In this document: piece by piece, positions 45,264 through 54,665 of the stretch
Position numbering within the stretch: position 1 is the stretch's first letter
Layout of the letters: every line of letters starts with the position of its first letter
Assembly: GCF_036452155.1 (NCBI RefSeq)
Contig: NZ_JAWJZY010000005.1
Source of the DNA: Sorlinia euscelidii
Lineage (GTDB): Bacteria > Pseudomonadota > Alphaproteobacteria > Acetobacterales > Acetobacteraceae
Length of the DNA: 64,000 bases
Reading direction: 5' to 3' (one strand)
Notes under the pieces: model-generated
Told to the model about the DNA's origin: nothing
What the model saw: only the letters and a program-made list of their open reading frames with translations
The model's database searches: none
Translations under genes and position numbers: made by a program

Positions 45264-46264
45264 CACGCCGCCTCATCGCTGTCATGGTCACCCTCCTTCT
45301 GGTGAGTGGCGGTGCCTCGGGATTTTTACGGGTCCGGCACATCTACCGGGCGCCCGGCCCGATGCTGGTCGCGGCAGATATCGTCATCCCGCGGGGCAAT
45401 ATGCAGATGACGCTCGCGACCCTCCGCGCGACGCATCTGATCCGTCCCGATGGGATGACAGCGTTTATCTTCCGCCACATTGTCCAATTGACGCGTCATC
45501 AGGGTGCGCTCCATTCCGGGGAGTTTTCCTTTCCCGCGGGCGCGTCCATGCGACAGGTGATAGCGATTTTACGTCACGGTAAGCCGGTACGACATTTCAT
45601 CACCGTGCCGGAGGGCCTCACTGCCGCGCAAATTCACGATTTACTGGCGGCGGCGCCGGGTCTGACAGGTGATGTGCCGCCCCTGGAAGAAGGGGAAATC
45701 CTGCCGCAAACCCTCTCTTACCGCTATGGAGATCAGCGTCGCCAGCTTGTGGAGCGCTATCGCGCTTTGATGCAGGAAGCACTTGAAAAAGCGTGGGAGA
45801 CGCGAAATCCGGATCCGGCCTTGACGTCACCACGTGATCTGCTGATACTCGCATCCATGGTGGAGCGAGAAACAGCTCGAGACGATGAGCGCGCACTTGT
45901 GGCCCGTGTTTTCCTGAACCGGCTGACTCGTGGCATGAGGTTACAATCTGACCCGACCGTTATTTACGATGTTTCCCAAGGCGAGGGGGTCTTACCCCAC
46001 CCGCTGACGCGATCTGAGCTGGCCTTTGATGACGGCCACAATACTTACGCGCGGGATGGGTTACCTTCAGGGCCGATTTGCGCCCCCGGTTATGCGGCCC
46101 TCATGGCTGTCGCCCATGCCCCGCAAGGTGACGCCTTATATTTTGTGGCGAAAGGGGACGGGTCGCATGTCTTCTCCACAACCCTCAAGGCACATATCGC
46201 GGAAGTCCGCCGTTACCGCCATCATCTGCCGCACCCGACAAAAGGGACGATCCCGGCGCCATGA
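45239..46264 (+). CDS. mltG: Endolytic murein transglycosylase
   Basis: Inner-membrane lytic transglycosylase that cuts nascent glycan strands. One N-terminal helix (LIAVMVTLLLVSGGASGFL), LysM-like region, and the YceG catalytic block LASMVERETARDDERALVA (glutamate near 209) with RLQSDPTVIYDV and NTYARDGLPSGPICAPG. GTG start at 45239, 25 bases inside the end of fabF. The fab-mltG order is common in Proteobacteria. Confidence 0.95.
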   Translation: MSDTAPRLTRRLIAVMVTLLLVSGGASGFLRVRHIYRAPGPMLVAADIVIPRGNMQMTLATLRATHLIRPDGMTAFIFRHIVQLTRHQGALHSGEFSFPAGASMRQVIAILRHGKPVRHFITVPEGLTAAQIHDLLAAAPGLTGDVPPLEEGEILPQTLSYRYGDQRRQLVERYRALMQEALEKAWETRNPDPALTSPRDLLILASMVERETARDDERALVARVFLNRLTRGMRLQSDPTVIYDVSQGEGVLPHPLTRSELAFDDGHNTYARDGLPSGPICAPGYAALMAVAHAPQGDALYFVAKGDGSHVFSTTLKAHIAEVRRYRHHLPHPTKGTIPAP

Positions 46265-46266
46265 CG

Positions 46267-47112
46267 TTATCGCCGCGCGGGAAGGCTTTGAACCTGAATA
46301 TCGTTTTTATTTTTGCCGCGATAGGTCGTGCTGCTCGTGCCAATATCATCCGAACCGGCTGGATTTTCCGCATCCGGGTCAGAGGAGGGGTGACGTCCTG
46401 CTTTCGTTGGTGATGCATTCGCGTTGGAATATTGCATCAAGGCGCGACGAAGCGGATCGGCCCCGGAATTATTGACGCGCATACTGATCACGATGCTTTC
46501 CGGCCCGACAAGCTGTCCGTAATAAGCCCGGTTGGCGCTGCTGTCCGATGTCAGCTTTGTACCGCCGAGTGAGGCACCGGCATAAAGGCCCGATGATTTC
46601 TGCAAGGCGAGAATATCCGTGTTTCGGGCCCCCGCACTGCCACTCTGGATTCCGCTCCCGACATTGGCGAAGGATGCTGACGCGCCGGCTTCAAACTTGA
46701 ATTGACTATCGAGAAGGGCCTGCAAGCCGCGATCCGACATGATGAAGAACATCATCTGCGAGCTCTCAACGCCAAGCTGAAAGCCGAAAGACGCATTACT
46801 GAGCGTGTAAAATGCCGGGTCAGACCATGAACCCTGCGCGTCCCGCGCCAGCAGCACACAGCCGCCACCCGACCCGCCAAAGACGATCGACATGCGGAAG
46901 AGAGACGGGCAGATCATCACGGCGCGGGCACTTCGCAAATAGCGCCCCGCCCGCTCATGACCGGCTGATTCCACGAAGATGCTCTGCACGGCGAGGGCCG
47001 CGCGGTCAACAAGGAGTTGCTGCTTACTCGCCGCGTGGATTTTGCCAGGCAGGTTGATAACGCACAGCGCGCCCATCGTGCATAAACAGGTCCTGAAAGT
47101 CATTCTTCGCAT
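46267..47112 (-). CDS. SYLF-domain (Ysc84-type) secreted protein
   Basis: A 281-residue protein with a signal peptide (MTFRTCLCTMGALCVINLPGKIHA) and a SYLF domain (AVMICPSLFRMSIVFGGSGG, ASFGFQLGVESSQMMFFIMSD, SGLYAGASLGGTKLTSD). SYLF domains bind phospholipid in characterised eukaryotic members. The C-terminal tail is low-complexity and hydrophilic. The ATG at 47112 has an AGGAAGCAGGG-like site. It converges with mltG, two bases apart. Confidence 0.82.
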   Translation of the reverse strand: MRRMTFRTCLCTMGALCVINLPGKIHAASKQQLLVDRAALAVQSIFVESAGHERAGRYLRSARAVMICPSLFRMSIVFGGSGGGCVLLARDAQGSWSDPAFYTLSNASFGFQLGVESSQMMFFIMSDRGLQALLDSQFKFEAGASASFANVGSGIQSGSAGARNTDILALQKSSGLYAGASLGGTKLTSDSSANRAYYGQLVGPESIVISMRVNNSGADPLRRALMQYSNANASPTKAGRHPSSDPDAENPAGSDDIGTSSTTYRGKNKNDIQVQSLPARR

Positions 47113-47200
47113 GTTAATCCCTGCTTCCTGAAAGATAAATCCGGGCGACAATTTCAGTCTGACAACATAAGGCCATTTTGCCGGGCGACGCCATCCCCTT

Positions 47201-48060
47201 TCAGGCGGGTTCGGCAGATTTGAGCGGTATATCGGTTGCGCGTTGAAGAGCTTCCGCCAGGCCCGGTGCCGCCGCCAAAAAGCGCGTCGGGCGCGTCGCC
47301 CCGCCTTCACCAAGGAAATCGGACGTCACGGCGCCTGCTTCGGATAAAAGAACCAGCGCGGCGGCGACGTCCCACAGATTAATGGCGATTTCAAGGTAAG
47401 CATCCAGGCGGCCACTCGCCACATCTGCCGCGGCCAGCGCGCCCGAGCCGGATGAACGTGGCATGGCCCCTAATGCCAGAAATTGCGACATGCGTCTGGC
47501 ATATTCCTCGGTTGTGACAAAGGGGCTCCAACCCATTTCAATCATGGCCGATTTCCCATCCGTCAAGGGTGAAGCCTTCAGGGGCGGCCATTCATCCAGG
47601 CACCGACACCAATCTGACCCAGATAAAATTCATCCAGAGCGGGTGCGAAGATAATGCCGCCAATAGGTCGGCCCTCGTGAAGCAGACCGAGAGACACGCA
47701 CCACCTGTCCCGCCCACGGGCGAAGTTGGATGTGCCGTCAATCGGGTCAACAACCCAGGTGAACTGGCCTTCGCGTTGGCTGCCATCCTCCTCACCAATG
47801 AAGCCATCTCCGGGGTAAAGCGCCTGGATGCGGGCTGAGATGAGCTTCTCAACCGCTTTATCCGCCTCCGTCACGTAATCCTGACGGCCTTTGAGGCTGG
47901 CGGCGGGCCCGCCGGGCGCCGGGCGCAGGGCCATTGCCAGCGCCGCCGCATCTCTGACAATTGGTTGCGCAAAGGCGAGGCGCTGTGCAATAAATGATGA
48001 TGATTCCGCATCTTGTGCAAAATAATCTTCAGCCTGGCGGTTGATCGGTGCTTCTGACAT
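47201..48060 (-). CDS. Inositol-monophosphatase family phosphatase, apparent frameshift
   Basis: A magnesium-dependent sugar or nucleotide phosphatase of the FIG superfamily (inositol monophosphatase, CysQ or histidinol-phosphatase HisN are possible). Metal motifs GEEDGSQREG and WVVDPIDGTSNFARG are intact; the second half has VAAALVLLSEAGAVTSDF (the W-D-V-A-A motif). The frame breaks at the G4 run 47581-47584 (plus strand); one more base joins NGRPLKASPLTDG and gives 286 residues. Confidence 0.85.
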
Positions 48061-48209
48061 GATATCGCCTGTTTCGGGTAGATGGAGACCGTCTCGATTA
48101 GGTCTTGCAATTGCCGTTCCATAGCAGTTAGGGCCGCAAAAGCCAAAGAGGCGTCACAAATGCCCCCATAAATGTGACCTGAAATCTTATTTTCCTGAAA
48201 GGATGACGT

Positions 48210-48542
48210 GTGACGCCAAAAAAGGGAGGTCCTCACCCGCAACCAACCGTAATGGATTGGGTCAAGCGGGAAAAATCAGCCGCAAGCGCTTGTGCGGGTT
48301 TCGTGTTATTCGCGATCTCGGTCACATACTCACATGGAGATGAGCTGCTGCGCGTTGTGACGGAGGGCGCGAGTGCGTGCGCTTTTACATGCGCCATCAT
48401 CCTTGAGAAAAAACCCATCGCGCGCGTGCTTTACGCTTTATTCCTCTTTGCGGCATTGCTGCTCATTATGCTCGACGTCAACATCTCGTCGCAATTATCG
48501 CAGTTGCGATCTGAGGAAACTTTCGAACCCTCCGCAGACTGA
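48210..48542 (+). CDS. Small membrane protein, 110 residues
   Basis: Unrecognised. Two hydrophobic segments (AASACAGFVLFAISVTYS and ARVLYALFLFAALLLIML) with a polar C-terminus. Start GTG at 48210 with a GAAAGGATGA site; an in-frame ATG at 48252 is an alternative. It sits between the phosphatase and the sphingolipid cluster. Confidence 0.5.
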   Translation: MTPKKGGPHPQPTVMDWVKREKSAASACAGFVLFAISVTYSHGDELLRVVTEGASACAFTCAIILEKKPIARVLYALFLFAALLLIMLDVNISSQLSQLRSEETFEPSAD

Positions 48543-48586
48543 TTGACGCTGCGGCGTCAGGGAAAAACTTTTGGGGCCGACAGGGT

Positions 48587-49672
48587 TCAAGCCCGCGACG
48601 ACATCCAGTCCTCGATGCCGTGAAGGATAGCGTGGCCTTTTGCGTTGAAAATCGCCGTGCCGAAACGCGCCAGAACGCGTTCCCGCGCTTTCTGACCCAT
48701 ATCGTGCAGCGTGTCAGCCTTCAGCATTAGTTGCGCCATGGCGTCGGCAAGGTGTTGCGCGTCCAGTTTCGGGATGATGATCCCGGTCTCCGACGTGACA
48801 GAGTGCGGTATTTCACCTGCCGGTGTGGCAATGACGGGCAGCCCGCTCAACATCGCCTCATGCGCGGCGAGGCAGAAACCTTCCCAAAGGGAGGGCTGCA
48901 TATATATATGAAGTCGTTTGAGGAAGCGCTTCGTGTCCTCCACATGGCCCAGTAATCGCACGGGCGCTTGTGAGACAAGGATCTCCGCTTCCAACTCCTC
49001 ACGCTCAATGCCCTCACCGGCAATTTCAACCTCGAAAGCCGGAATTTCCGGATTTTTCTTCAGCAGGGCGGCGGCCTGAACCAGCGTCTTATACCCTTTG
49101 ACAGGATGCAGCCGCCCCAATGTGCCGACGCGGATCGGATTGCCTTCGCGCCATTTCGCGCTGACGGGATGGCTTTCATCGGCGCGGAAAATCGGCCAGC
49201 ATGTCAGGGATTTCTCTGACAAACCCAGCCTACGACGCGCCATATCATATACACATTGCGAATCGGCGATCCATAAATGTGACCATCGCCGGATGCGGCG
49301 CAGCAGAAAGGCATTGGCGGGTTTCAGATGGGCGGAATGCTGCCAGTGCACGGTCGGGACATGGTGCTTTCTGGCCCATAACTGCCCGAGAAGCGTGGCC
49401 CGTGTCAGGGATGTCCAGACAAGGTCAGGTCGATAAGCCGCTAATCGGCGTGCGAGCCAGTAATAGGCTGCCAGGTGATCCTTCGTGCCGCCCTCACGGA
49501 TTTCAAGCCTGATCCCGGCGGCGGTGATATTTGGCGCTGCCAGACGGTCGCGCGGGGTCAGGGCGAAAATAACGACCTCATGCCCTCTGGATTGCAGAAC
49601 CTGCACAATATCCGGGACGGGGAAAGCAGCGCCGCCGCCTTCGACCGAATTGATGAGATAAGCGATCTTCAT
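48587..49672 (-). CDS. GT4-type glycosyltransferase
   Basis: A 361-residue retaining glycosyltransferase of the GT-B fold. The N-terminus LINSVEGGGAAFPVPDIVQ is typical of GT4. The C-terminal half has VGTLGRLHPVKGYKTLVQA and the E-x7-E donor motif in EGFCLAAHEAMLSGLPVIATPAGE. It probably adds a sugar to a lipid headgroup in this cluster; the acceptor is inferred from context only. It begins 1 base after the nucleotidyltransferase gene ends. Confidence 0.88.
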   Translation of the reverse strand: MKIAYLINSVEGGGAAFPVPDIVQVLQSRGHEVVIFALTPRDRLAAPNITAAGIRLEIREGGTKDHLAAYYWLARRLAAYRPDLVWTSLTRATLLGQLWARKHHVPTVHWQHSAHLKPANAFLLRRIRRWSHLWIADSQCVYDMARRRLGLSEKSLTCWPIFRADESHPVSAKWREGNPIRVGTLGRLHPVKGYKTLVQAAALLKKNPEIPAFEVEIAGEGIEREELEAEILVSQAPVRLLGHVEDTKRFLKRLHIYMQPSLWEGFCLAAHEAMLSGLPVIATPAGEIPHSVTSETGIIIPKLDAQHLADAMAQLMLKADTLHDMGQKARERVLARFGTAIFNAKGHAILHGIEDWMSSRA

Positions 49673-49673
49673 G

Positions 49674-50459
49674 TTAATCTGTCATAGCGCCGAAAGCGAG
49701 CAGATGCGGGGCCGCCGTAAGGATCTCTTCGACAAGGGCAAGGTCAGAAGGCTTATCGACATCCACCGCGGCCCGGCCATCATTAATGGAAACAAATTTG
49801 ATCGTGGCACCTGTCAGCCGGTAAATATGCGTGGCGAGACGCTCTGTCGTCAGGCGGCGACGCAGAATATCCCAGATGACGGGCCAGCCGATACCCAAAG
49901 CCAGCCGCCAGGGCTTTTTGCGATTGCGCTCAATATTCTGCCAGAACTGCACGAGGGCTTTTGCTTTAGGTGTGGCCGCGTAAAACATGTTGCACCCCGA
50001 GAACTGGATATCAGCCAATCGAATGAAGGTGCGCTTTGTACCCGGAACGTCGCGCAGGATGGCCGCGCGCGTCGCGATGGCAATGGCGAAATCACAATCG
50101 CCAGAAGCTTGCGCGATGAATTCCCTGATCCATTCCGGTCGCAAAAGCGGGTGGTCGGCCGTCGTGATCAGAAGGGGGGTGTCGTAAATTTCCAGAGCGC
50201 GGCCGACACTGCCGCTCGGCCCATGACCCATTTCGACAATAGGGATGTCACCGACACAGGCGCGTAACGCTTCCGTCGGGGTGGCGCTGATGGCGAGCGC
50301 CGATATTTCAGGGGAGGCACGCAGGGCCGAGATGACCCAATCGATCATCGGTCGGCCCCGGATCGGCAGGAGGGCTTTTTGGTCAACCTGCATGGCCCTC
50401 TCAAGCACGTCTCGCCCGCCCCCGCGTGATCCGGCGAGGATGAGCGCTCTGGCGCTCAT
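49674..50459 (-). CDS. MobA-like/GT-A nucleotidyltransferase
   Basis: A 261-residue nucleotidyltransferase with the start LILAGSRGGGRD, KALLPIRGRPMIDWV, a metal-site region LLITTADHPLL, and a C-terminal VDVDKPSDLALVEE as in IspD- and MobA-type enzymes. It may activate a headgroup precursor with CTP or GTP. The ATG at 50459 overlaps the stop of the hydroxylase gene by ATGA, so they are cotranscribed. Confidence 0.78.
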   Translation of the reverse strand: MSARALILAGSRGGGRDVLERAMQVDQKALLPIRGRPMIDWVISALRASPEISALAISATPTEALRACVGDIPIVEMGHGPSGSVGRALEIYDTPLLITTADHPLLRPEWIREFIAQASGDCDFAIAIATRAAILRDVPGTKRTFIRLADIQFSGCNMFYAATPKAKALVQFWQNIERNRKKPWRLALGIGWPVIWDILRRRLTTERLATHIYRLTGATIKFVSINDGRAAVDVDKPSDLALVEEILTAAPHLLAFGAMTD

Positions 50460-51283
50460 GCGGCGCGGTTTGTCGGGATGTCCCGCGCGGGGCGCGCGCC
50501 TTCAGGGCGCTGCCTTGGCGGCGCGCCCGTATGCTCCATCACCCAGGGATAACGCTGCGCTTCCTTGAGATCGTATCCGAGATCAAACGCATGGCTGCTG
50601 CGTGCCCATTGACGTGCATCGGCGAAAAAACTGCCGAAGAGCCGGTCCGGCAGGTAATTTGTGATGCCGTAATTGCCTTTTTCATTATGGAAGTGATGCA
50701 GGACATGAAGCTGTTTGATACGGTGCACCCACGCGGATTTCGGCTTATAGGCAAGATGCTGGATGCAATGGAAAAACTCGTAAATGCATGTCACGACGAC
50801 ACCGGTCGTGAGGGCTGAAAAACTGCCTTGCCAACCTGCAATCGCGTAGCCGACCGGCATGACGATAATGGCAATTGTCGGCAACGTCGTCGCTGGCGAG
50901 CCGAAAAGCACGTCAAGCAGATGCGGGTCCTGATGGTGGTCAAAATGCACGCGTTTCCATAACACCGCGGTGAAAGGGGTGCGGTAAAGCCAACGTGCAT
51001 GGAGAATGCTGCGATGGATGAAATACCAGGCATAGGGGTAGATTGCGATCACGACGAGAGCAGGCACAATAAAGCCGAACATGCGATGGCTGAAAGAGAA
51101 GGAAGCATAGGCGCCCGCCACAATAATGCCAAAATAGAGCAATATCGTGCGATGCGTCAGATATGCCATCCAGAGCTGCGGAAGGGACATTTTGCCCAGG
51201 TCGAAGCTCCGCCCCGTTTTAAGAGACACCTGCTCTTTCCGGGCGCGCCAGAATGCGCGGAGAAAATTGTCGTTTCGAGCCAT
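50456..51283 (-). CDS. Fatty-acid-hydroxylase-family membrane enzyme
   Basis: A di-iron membrane hydroxylase of about 275 residues from the ATG at 51283. The histidine clusters are visible in order: HRSILH, HFDHH, HCIQH and HVLHHFHN, with four or so hydrophobic segments between them. This superfamily includes sphingolipid C4- and fatty-acid 2-hydroxylases. Beside serine palmitoyltransferase genes, a role in hydroxylating ceramide is a reasonable inference; acetic acid bacteria are known to make hydroxylated ceramides. Confidence 0.85.
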   Translation of the reverse strand: MARNDNFLRAFWRARKEQVSLKTGRSFDLGKMSLPQLWMAYLTHRTILLYFGIIVAGAYASFSFSHRMFGFIVPALVVIAIYPYAWYFIHRSILHARWLYRTPFTAVLWKRVHFDHHQDPHLLDVLFGSPATTLPTIAIIVMPVGYAIAGWQGSFSALTTGVVVTCIYEFFHCIQHLAYKPKSAWVHRIKQLHVLHHFHNEKGNYGITNYLPDRLFGSFFADARQWARSSHAFDLGYDLKEAQRYPWVMEHTGAPPRQRPEGARPARDIPTNRAA

Positions 51284-51294
51284 CAAGCGATACC

Positions 51295-52389
51295 TCATCC
51301 TGCCTCGAGTTTTAAGATCCACGCCCAGATAAGCAGTAAGGTGATCAGAGGCGTCGCGGTCAGCGAAAACAGGACCGGCAACGTGCCCGCATTCGCGAGA
51401 GCATCCATCAGACCTTGACCAATCATATACAGCACACCGCAGCCGAGAGCGGCGATCGGAAGCAAGCTTCGCGTACCCGTACGTGGGGGAATGTAGACGA
51501 CTGGTAACGCCAACAGGATCATAATGCAAAGTTTAATCGGCAATGATATGTAAGATAAGAGTGCAATTTTGTAAGAGTTTGTCGATTGGCTGGTCGGGAC
51601 AACACCCCTTATGGCGGCCATAAGTGCTGGAATGGAAAGGATTGGCGGCGTCTCGAGCAGGGTCATGATCTCCATAGGGGAAGGGAGATTGAGGAAGTCA
51701 TTTTTCTGACCCGGATCGAGGGATAGAAACTGGTTTCCGTCCAGTCGCCACCCTGAAATGCCTTCCGCCCGCCATTCCCGGTCCACATAGCGTGCCATTT
51801 GCGCGCGCCGTTCTTCAACGAGGTGCGTATCCTTTGAATGCTGGTATGACTCGACATCCAGCAGGACGCGTCCCCCTTCCTCCACCTTGTCAACATGGAT
51901 GATGCGGCCGAAAGCCCGAAACCAGAGATTGGCTGTTCTGGCTTCAACTGCCGGCGTTGTGGCATTCCACCATGTTCCGTAGGCGCGCTCGGCCCGGGGG
52001 GTGACCTCATGTTTGACCAGGAGAAGAGTCGCGCCGAGAATCAGCGCCGCCGGCACGATCAATCCGTACAGGCGCGGCGTTGACAGGCCGGCAGCGCGTA
52101 AACTTGCAATTTCACTGTGCTGATTCATCTGCACAAGAAGGAAGATCGTGCCGAGAAGCAGGGATAAAGGCACGCTTTGCTCGAGCAACACCGGGAATCT
52201 CAAGGCACAATAATAGATGACGCCGGACAGGCCCTGATGTCGGCCAAGTATTGACGACATTTTCTCCAAAAGGCCCAGAACTTCCATCAGAGAGATGAAA
52301 ATCGCGCTGACGAGCGCCGTCCGTGCGAGCACCGCAGTGATGAAATGACGGTAAAGAACAGAGCCATGGAGACTGAAGATCGATGTCAT
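51295..52389 (-). CDS. lptG: LptG-family lipid export permease
   Basis: A 364-residue YjgP/YjgQ-family permease. It has an N-terminal helix (YRHFITAVLARTALVSAIFIS), the SILGRHQGLSGVIYYCALRFPVLLEQSVPLSLLLG region, a periplasmic beta-jellyroll, and three C-terminal helices. In the Lpt system, LptF and LptG pull lipopolysaccharide from the inner membrane. This pair lies inside the sphingolipid cluster and not beside lptD, so it may export a sphingolipid. ATGA-type overlap with lptF (its start precedes the lptF stop). Confidence 0.83.
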   Translation of the reverse strand: MTSIFSLHGSVLYRHFITAVLARTALVSAIFISLMEVLGLLEKMSSILGRHQGLSGVIYYCALRFPVLLEQSVPLSLLLGTIFLLVQMNQHSEIASLRAAGLSTPRLYGLIVPAALILGATLLLVKHEVTPRAERAYGTWWNATTPAVEARTANLWFRAFGRIIHVDKVEEGGRVLLDVESYQHSKDTHLVEERRAQMARYVDREWRAEGISGWRLDGNQFLSLDPGQKNDFLNLPSPMEIMTLLETPPILSIPALMAAIRGVVPTSQSTNSYKIALLSYISLPIKLCIMILLALPVVYIPPRTGTRSLLPIAALGCGVLYMIGQGLMDALANAGTLPVLFSLTATPLITLLLIWAWILKLEAG

Positions 52390-53582
52390 CGCGTGATCGG
52401 CACTCCGTTCGGAATCTTGACCTTTTTGGGTCGGAGCCAGCCGCCTTGGGAGCGCGTGACGAAAAGCAGAATGCATATGGCGCAGAAAGTCAATTCGGGA
52501 ATCCAGACGCCGTAAAAACCCTTAACAGCGCCGGTGGCGACGAGGCTCTGACCGAATTGCAGGAGGTGATAAAATCCGACAAGCAGAATGGCGAGCAAAA
52601 TCATACCTGTTATGGGTCGTCGCCGTTTAACACCCATCGCCAGCGTCGCGGCAAGCGGCGCAATAAAGGGCATTGTCAATGCCTGTGCAAGCCGGAAATC
52701 AAGTTCCGCGCGCAGATGGGAACGCGGGATGGAGTCAGGATCAGCGGAAGGGGAGATGATCTGATGGGAATGCTCCAACCGTCGGATCAATTCGAAAAGC
52801 GTCAGCTCCCGCGCATCCTTACCGCGAGAACGGAAGGAGTGCACGGTCGGGTCGTTGATAAAAAACCGGGCGCTGTGCTCAAAATGGGTTTTATGCAGAT
52901 CCTGCATATTGCCATGGCGCGCTGTGATGATATCGCCATTCCAGAGGTCCAGCCGCGTTTCTGACCGTGAAGGCAAGGTGGTGATCAACCCTCTCTGCGC
53001 GGAGATGAGATGGAGCGTGTCGTTTGTTCCGTTGGCGCGGATAAAAACTTTCTCCAGCACGGAGCCATTGGCGCGTGTTTTCTCCGCGGTCAGCATGGCC
53101 CCATCCGTCGTGGTGGCAAACATGCGCGCCTGGAAACGCGGCGTCCAGGCCGCGTGCGCGGCTGAGTAAAAGCCGGAGCGGAAATCATAGCGCGCCAAAG
53201 GCTGGATGTAGCCATAAAGCAAAAGACTGCTGCCGCCGAGCAGAATGCCGATCAGGACGTAAGTGTGCGATATGCGGGAGAGGGATATGCCGCTCGCCAT
53301 CAGGGCATCAATCTCATTATGATCGCTCATCCGGCGTATCGTGATGAATATACTGACGCTGAACGCCGCCGGGATGGCGAGCCCCAGATAGTGCGGCAGC
53401 AGATCCGTCAATAAGGACAGGAACGTCGCAAGCGAACTCCCCTCAGAGGCGAGATCATCCAGTAAAACGAGCAGCCGTTCAAGAAGCAGGGCCGTCATGA
53501 CGGTCCCGAGAGCGATCAGAAAAGGCGGGATAAGCTGGCGGAGAAGATAGCGATCCAGCTCACGAAGGGGTCTCTTCCTCAC
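52386..53582 (-). CDS. lptF: LptF-family lipid export permease
   Basis: A 398-residue YjgP/YjgQ-family permease with RELDRYLLRQLIPPFLIALG at the N-terminus, several helices, a periplasmic domain in the middle and C-terminal LAATLAMGVKRRRP and a final helix pair. The start is GTG at 53582, overlapping the stop of the metallophosphoesterase gene (GTGA); the longer frame upstream has no support. Its stop overlaps the lptG start. Confidence 0.82.
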   Translation of the reverse strand: MRKRPLRELDRYLLRQLIPPFLIALGTVMTALLLERLLVLLDDLASEGSSLATFLSLLTDLLPHYLGLAIPAAFSVSIFITIRRMSDHNEIDALMASGISLSRISHTYVLIGILLGGSSLLLYGYIQPLARYDFRSGFYSAAHAAWTPRFQARMFATTTDGAMLTAEKTRANGSVLEKVFIRANGTNDTLHLISAQRGLITTLPSRSETRLDLWNGDIITARHGNMQDLHKTHFEHSARFFINDPTVHSFRSRGKDARELTLFELIRRLEHSHQIISPSADPDSIPRSHLRAELDFRLAQALTMPFIAPLAATLAMGVKRRRPITGMILLAILLVGFYHLLQFGQSLVATGAVKGFYGVWIPELTFCAICILLFVTRSQGGWLRPKKVKIPNGVPITR

Positions 53583-54472
53583 TTGCTTTTTATCGGCAGT
53601 TTGAGATGACGCGTAAATCCGTCTTCCACAACATGATTGTCTCCCAGAAGCCGCTGCGTGATGTCGAGCGACCAGAAACCCTCTTTTCGAGAGATGTCGA
53701 GACGGTTCCACGAGGCACGGCGCCACGGCTTGATAGAGTGCATGGAGGTCGAAGACACCCCAAGAAGAGGGATCTCCGTTTCCGGCACGGTGACAAGCGA
53801 CTCGTTATGAGAGTGTCCATGCAACACAAGTTCCGCCCCGCCCTGTTTGATGATTTCGGCAATCTTTCTCACGTCTTTAAGACGTTTCCCGGACTTGACC
53901 AGTCCGTATCCGGGAGGGTGATGGATCATGACAATACGGAATAAACCCCTCGTGGTTTCCAGAGCGTTGAGAAGGCGCTGTCCCTGAGCCTCTCCCACGC
54001 GGCCCCAGGCTTTGAAAGGCGGCGTCGGTATGGCGCTGTTCACCCCGATGATGGCCACGTCATGAATTATCGTGACATAAGGGAATTGTTGCGCCGACCC
54101 TTCCATCCAGGGTGACAAGAGGTCCAGACCTTCATGGACATCCTCCCGGACCAGAATATCATGATTCCCCGGCACAAAATAACAGGGTGCGGGGAGAGCG
54201 CGCATCCATTTTTCGGCCTGTTCAAACTCACTTTTATGGCCAAGATTGGTGATATCGCCAATATTGAGGATCATGTCCGGACGATGAAGCGCCATATCTG
54301 CCACAATCCGGGACGAAATTTCCGGCAAATGTCGGTATTGACGCGACATCTTCCAGGAAAGAAGGCTTAAAAAGCGTTTGTTCAGAAGGTCCCGAAGCGG
54401 GAGCTTGCCGGGTGTCGGCAGATGCACGTCTGATATATGTGCAATCGTTGCTTTGTCACTGTCCTGGGCCAT
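53579..54472 (-). CDS. Calcineurin-like metallophosphoesterase
   Basis: A 297-residue phosphoesterase with the metal-binding set: D15 and H17 (ISDVHLP), GD in ILNIGDIT, GNHD, HHPPGY and GHSHN. It may remove a phosphate from a lipid or nucleotide diphosphate; proximity to a lipid kinase and the LptFG pair suggests lipid. The ATG at 54472 is preferred over an upstream GTG. It precedes lptF with a four-base overlap. Confidence 0.85.
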   Translation of the reverse strand: MAQDSDKATIAHISDVHLPTPGKLPLRDLLNKRFLSLLSWKMSRQYRHLPEISSRIVADMALHRPDMILNIGDITNLGHKSEFEQAEKWMRALPAPCYFVPGNHDILVREDVHEGLDLLSPWMEGSAQQFPYVTIIHDVAIIGVNSAIPTPPFKAWGRVGEAQGQRLLNALETTRGLFRIVMIHHPPGYGLVKSGKRLKDVRKIAEIIKQGGAELVLHGHSHNESLVTVPETEIPLLGVSSTSMHSIKPWRRASWNRLDISRKEGFWSLDITQRLLGDNHVVEDGFTRHLKLPIKSK

Positions 54473-54665
54473 CACAAAGCCTCGGCTGCATGCGGAAATA
54501 ACATAGCCTTCTTCAATGCTCTTCTGGTTCGTTGTGGACAACTATGCTATGGCGCTCTGACACACTGCGCAAGGGCGCTTACGTTGGCGCCGCTGAAACG
54601 TCATTTATCAATGATGAATGTAAAGATTTGGCTGATCGCGGTCATGAATTTGGATTAGATTTTCT

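Noticed and set aside
48060..48209. Small gene in the gap between the phosphatase and the membrane protein
   Set aside because: No open frame with a ribosome site was found.
52383..52964. Open frame on the plus strand opposite lptF
   Set aside because: It lies entirely within lptF, has no ribosome site and reads as unstructured sequence.
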